Assembly (NCBI GenBank): GCA_016287975.1
Contig: JAEEXV010000343.1
Span: 1 to 15,491, forward strand
DNA length: 15,491 nt
Source: Lentisphaeria bacterium
GTDB lineage: Bacteria > Verrucomicrobiota > Lentisphaeria > Oligosphaerales > Oligosphaeraceae
Reading direction: 5' to 3'
In this document: positions 13,864 to 15,491 of the stretch, piece after piece
How the letters are laid out: each line of letters starts with the position of its first letter
How positions within the stretch are numbered: the first letter of the stretch is position 1
Notes under the pieces: generated by a model
What the model was told of the DNA's origin: nothing
Database searches by the model: none
Seen by the model: only the letters and a program-made list of their open reading frames with translations
Program-made: the position numbers and the translations under genes

Positions 13864-15069
13864 TTACGCGGGAGAATGGTTTTCAATCCATTGCTGAACT
13901 CGCTCACGATGTCGTTCATACCACTGGCTACAGACATAATAATCTGTGTTTCGGATGGCAATGGGATTTCTCCAGTATCTCTCTCGTGGTTGCCCTGTAG
14001 GTGAAAGCAAGGGAAAGTTAATTCCCAAAACGCGGTTCGAATATTCCACATTTTGCAGGCTTTCGACTTCCGTTTCCGGGAAATCAGGTTCCATAAGAAT
14101 TGGAAATAACCGACTTCGGACAAATTCACCGATTCGTCCCTCTTCCTGGATTGGCTGAGGAACATTGGCAAGTATTGTTTCACCATCTTGAACAATAATG
14201 CCAACATCTTCCACGTCAATAAATTCACCATCTTCCGGGGAGCAACGTTTGGTAGGGTTGGGAGAGGGATTCCCTACAATGCGGTAGTCTTGGCGAGGCA
14301 ATTGGAGTTGTCGGCACAGTCTATGCCATGTGGCGCGTATCGGCCCCCCGTTTCCAATGCTCATTATGCCATTCATTTGGATCAAAATATCGCGTAACTG
14401 CGTGGTGTATTGTCTGACAATAGCGGGTGTCAGGTGAGGATCGCTGGCGTCAATGGTCTGGAAGAGTTCAGAATACTGGGGGTCCGTCCGCAAACGTTTG
14501 ACAATGACAGCATCATCGGCATAAGTTGCGCGGTAAATTGGCTCTTGGGCCAGGAGTTTGACAAAGTTCTCAAAAAGGACCATGTTGTTTGGTAAAACAA
14601 AGTCTTGGAAAAGTTCACGAATCGACTGTTTGGCATGCGTTGTTTCATGATCTGAGCCACTAATGTAATCAACTTTCGGAGCGCGATCTGTTGTAGAGTG
14701 GGGAGAGGGATTCCCTACAATGCGATATTCTTGCCGAGGCAATTGGAGTTGTTGGCACAGTCTATGCCATGTGGCGCGTATCGGCCCCCCGTTTCCAATG
14801 CTCATTATGCCATTCATTTGGATCAAAATATCGCGCAACTGCGTGGTGTATTGTCTGACAATAGCGGGTGTCAGGTGAGGATCGCTGGCATCAATGGCTT
14901 GGAAGAGTTCAGAATACTGGGGATCCGTCCGCAAACGTTTGACAATGACAGCATCATGGGCATAAGTTGCGCGGTAAATTGGCTCATTGGCCAGGAGTTT
15001 GACATAGTTCTCAAAAAGGACCATGTAGTTTGGTAAAACAAGGTCTTGGAAGAGTTCACGAATCGACAT
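13864..15069 (-). CDS. Protein of unknown function with a recent internal tandem duplication
   Basis: The 401-residue protein starts at the ATG at 15069 with GGAG about 10 bases before it; the longer frame to 15264 has no binding site and covers a hairpin. Residues 2-123 (SIRELFQDLVLPN to PSP) and 149-270 are nearly identical copies, joined by a 25-residue unique linker. The module is helical, with RTDPQYSELFQ and a conserved NGGPIRATWHRLC. Residues about 271-401 form a different C-terminal domain (FPLLSPTG, RYWRNPI, YYVCSQWYERHRERV), ending WIENHSPA. That domain reappears at the end of the next gene upstream. There is no signal peptide or transmembrane segment. Base composition is clearly richer in A and T than the genes to the left, which suggests transfer. 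I recognise no family and assign no function. Confidence 0.75.
   Translation of the reverse strand: MSIRELFQDLVLPNYMVLFENYVKLLANEPIYRATYAHDAVIVKRLRTDPQYSELFQAIDASDPHLTPAIVRQYTTQLRDILIQMNGIMSIGNGGPIRATWHRLCQQLQLPRQEYRIVGNPSPHSTTDRAPKVDYISGSDHETTHAKQSIRELFQDFVLPNNMVLFENFVKLLAQEPIYRATYADDAVIVKRLRTDPQYSELFQTIDASDPHLTPAIVRQYTTQLRDILIQMNGIMSIGNGGPIRATWHRLCRQLQLPRQDYRIVGNPSPNPTKRCSPEDGEFIDVEDVGIIVQDGETILANVPQPIQEEGRIGEFVRSRLFPILMEPDFPETEVESLQNVEYSNRVLGINFPLLSPTGQPRERYWRNPIAIRNTDYYVCSQWYERHRERVQQWIENHSPA
14261..14626 (-). repeat. Direct repeat copy A inside the 401-residue protein gene
   Basis: This 366-bp copy encodes residues 149-270. It matches 14702-15067 with an offset of 441 bp (147 codons) and about 16 base differences by eye (about 95% identity), with no gaps. 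Several changes alter an amino acid, for example Tyr/Asn after LP and His/Asp in TYAxDA. Confidence 0.93.
14702..15067 (-). repeat. Direct repeat copy B inside the 401-residue protein gene
   Basis: This 366-bp copy encodes residues 2-123, directly after the start codon. It is separated from copy A by 75 bp of unique in-frame sequence encoding the linker (HSTTDRAPKVDY onward). Confidence 0.93.
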
Positions 15070-15231
15070 TGGGATTGATCTCCTGATTAGGTGTTGGAGG
15101 ATGGGGGGAAGCCATGCGGTAGACGAACTGCATTGAGAAAAGAAGATTTCGTTGGCGGCGGGTTGGTTGGTCTTGGGGAGGCATTTCGGAAAAGTCCTGC
15201 GCGCCATGGTCAGAGAATAAACCACGAACAG

Positions 15232-15262
15232 GGGGAGGAAACGCTTCCGGCGTCTCCTCCCC
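15232..15262 (-). other. Stable hairpin between the two tandem-family genes
   Basis: GGGGAGGA (15232-15239) pairs with TCCTCCCC (15255-15262). Inside, ACGC pairs with GCGT over a 5-base loop, and the intervening pair is a G-U wobble only in a minus-strand transcript. It lies 58 bp past the stop of the partial gene and so may end or stabilise its transcript; it lacks a T tract. I see nothing else in 15070-15320 apart from the ribosome binding site. Confidence 0.5.
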
Positions 15263-15320
15263 ACACGACTTGTTGCGGATTCCGCGGCTATTTCCTCAAT
15301 GAACAGGTGCTAAGCTTTCA

Positions 15321-15491
15321 TTAAGCCGGATGGATCGTCATTCGTCCTCTCGTGACATTTTGGATAATCTCGATGATCCTATCGCGTTCCTCGCCAACCC
15401 ATTGATTTGTGGCGTGATAGGTTTGATTATTCCACTGGATTGTTTCATCATGGTAACGCGTGTTCCGTGTTTCTTCAGAACGCTGTTGAAA
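15321..15491 (-). CDS. C-terminal end of a second gene of the same family (cut by window edge)
   Basis: The frame is open from the window edge to TAA at 15323-15321 and gives 56 residues, beginning FQQRSEETRN and ending RMTIHPA. From RYHDETIQW onward it aligns without gaps to the C-terminal domain of the 401-residue protein, with RY, I, N, Y, QW, R-x-R, I and N identical: 11 of 34 residues by eye. The reading frame and composition agree with its neighbour, which supports a real gene. The rest lies beyond the window, so length, start and domain content are unknown. The two genes point the same way with 251 bp between them. Confidence 0.65.
   Translation of the reverse strand, partial: FQQRSEETRNTRYHDETIQWNNQTYHATNQWVGEERDRIIEIIQNVTRGRMTIHPA

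Noticed and set aside
15070..15264. N-terminal extension of the 401-residue protein to the ATG at 15264
   Set aside because: The internal duplication begins exactly after the ATG at 15069, which has GGAG upstream; the extension has no such support and spans a hairpin.

Overview
The window looks like a piece of a GC-rich bacterial chromosome carrying polysaccharide-degrading genes. The large secreted glycosidase-like proteins, GH29 and GH109-like enzymes, an IS66 element and small coiled-coil lipoproteins would fit the Lentisphaerota/Kiritimatiellota/Planctomycetota end of the tree, for example a Victivallis-like gut or environmental organism. That placement is inference from gene style; no phylogenetic marker is present.

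Layout. (1) 1-650: the 3' end of an IS66-family element, comprising the transposase C-terminus, a perfect palindromic terminator and a plausible right terminal repeat. (2) 820-4945, minus strand: a two-gene unit of a secreted 934-residue GH42-like protein followed 52 bp later by a cytoplasmic GH29 alpha-L-fucosidase. (3) 4946-5451: a divergent intergenic region with a 33-bp tandem repeat built from the octamer CGTCATTT. (4) 5452-10347, plus strand: a secreted 1199-residue GH42-like multidomain protein, then a cytoplasmic Gfo/Idh/MocA protein with the GH109 (alpha-N-acetylgalactosaminidase) signature. Both secreted proteins keep the GH42 arrangement of a catalytic Glu followed by a CxCxxC zinc motif. 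Together, blocks 2 and 4 read as one divergent locus for breaking down a complex glycan, probably containing fucose, galactose and/or N-acetylgalactosamine; the substrate is inferred.

(5) 10439-13509, minus strand: a small protein with two DTGA motifs of the retropepsin type, a strong terminator, then a three-gene unit of coiled-coil envelope proteins (two lipoproteins and one single-pass membrane protein). Two of the three share a motif and are paralogues. The terminator lies almost on top of the ribosome binding site of the first lipoprotein gene, so these genes may depend on read-through or on a promoter inside the upstream gene.

(6) 13864-15491, minus strand: a clearly less GC-rich segment with a 401-residue protein of unknown function whose N-terminal module has been duplicated in tandem recently (366 bp, about 95% identical). 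Upstream of it is the 3' end of a second gene whose C-terminus aligns without gaps to that of the first, so this is a tandem family. It is the most likely horizontally acquired and least explained part of the window.

A composition oddity runs through the GC-rich part: Pro-Gly pairs and Arg codons after C are written so as to give CCAGG or CCTGG rather than CCCGG or CCGGG.
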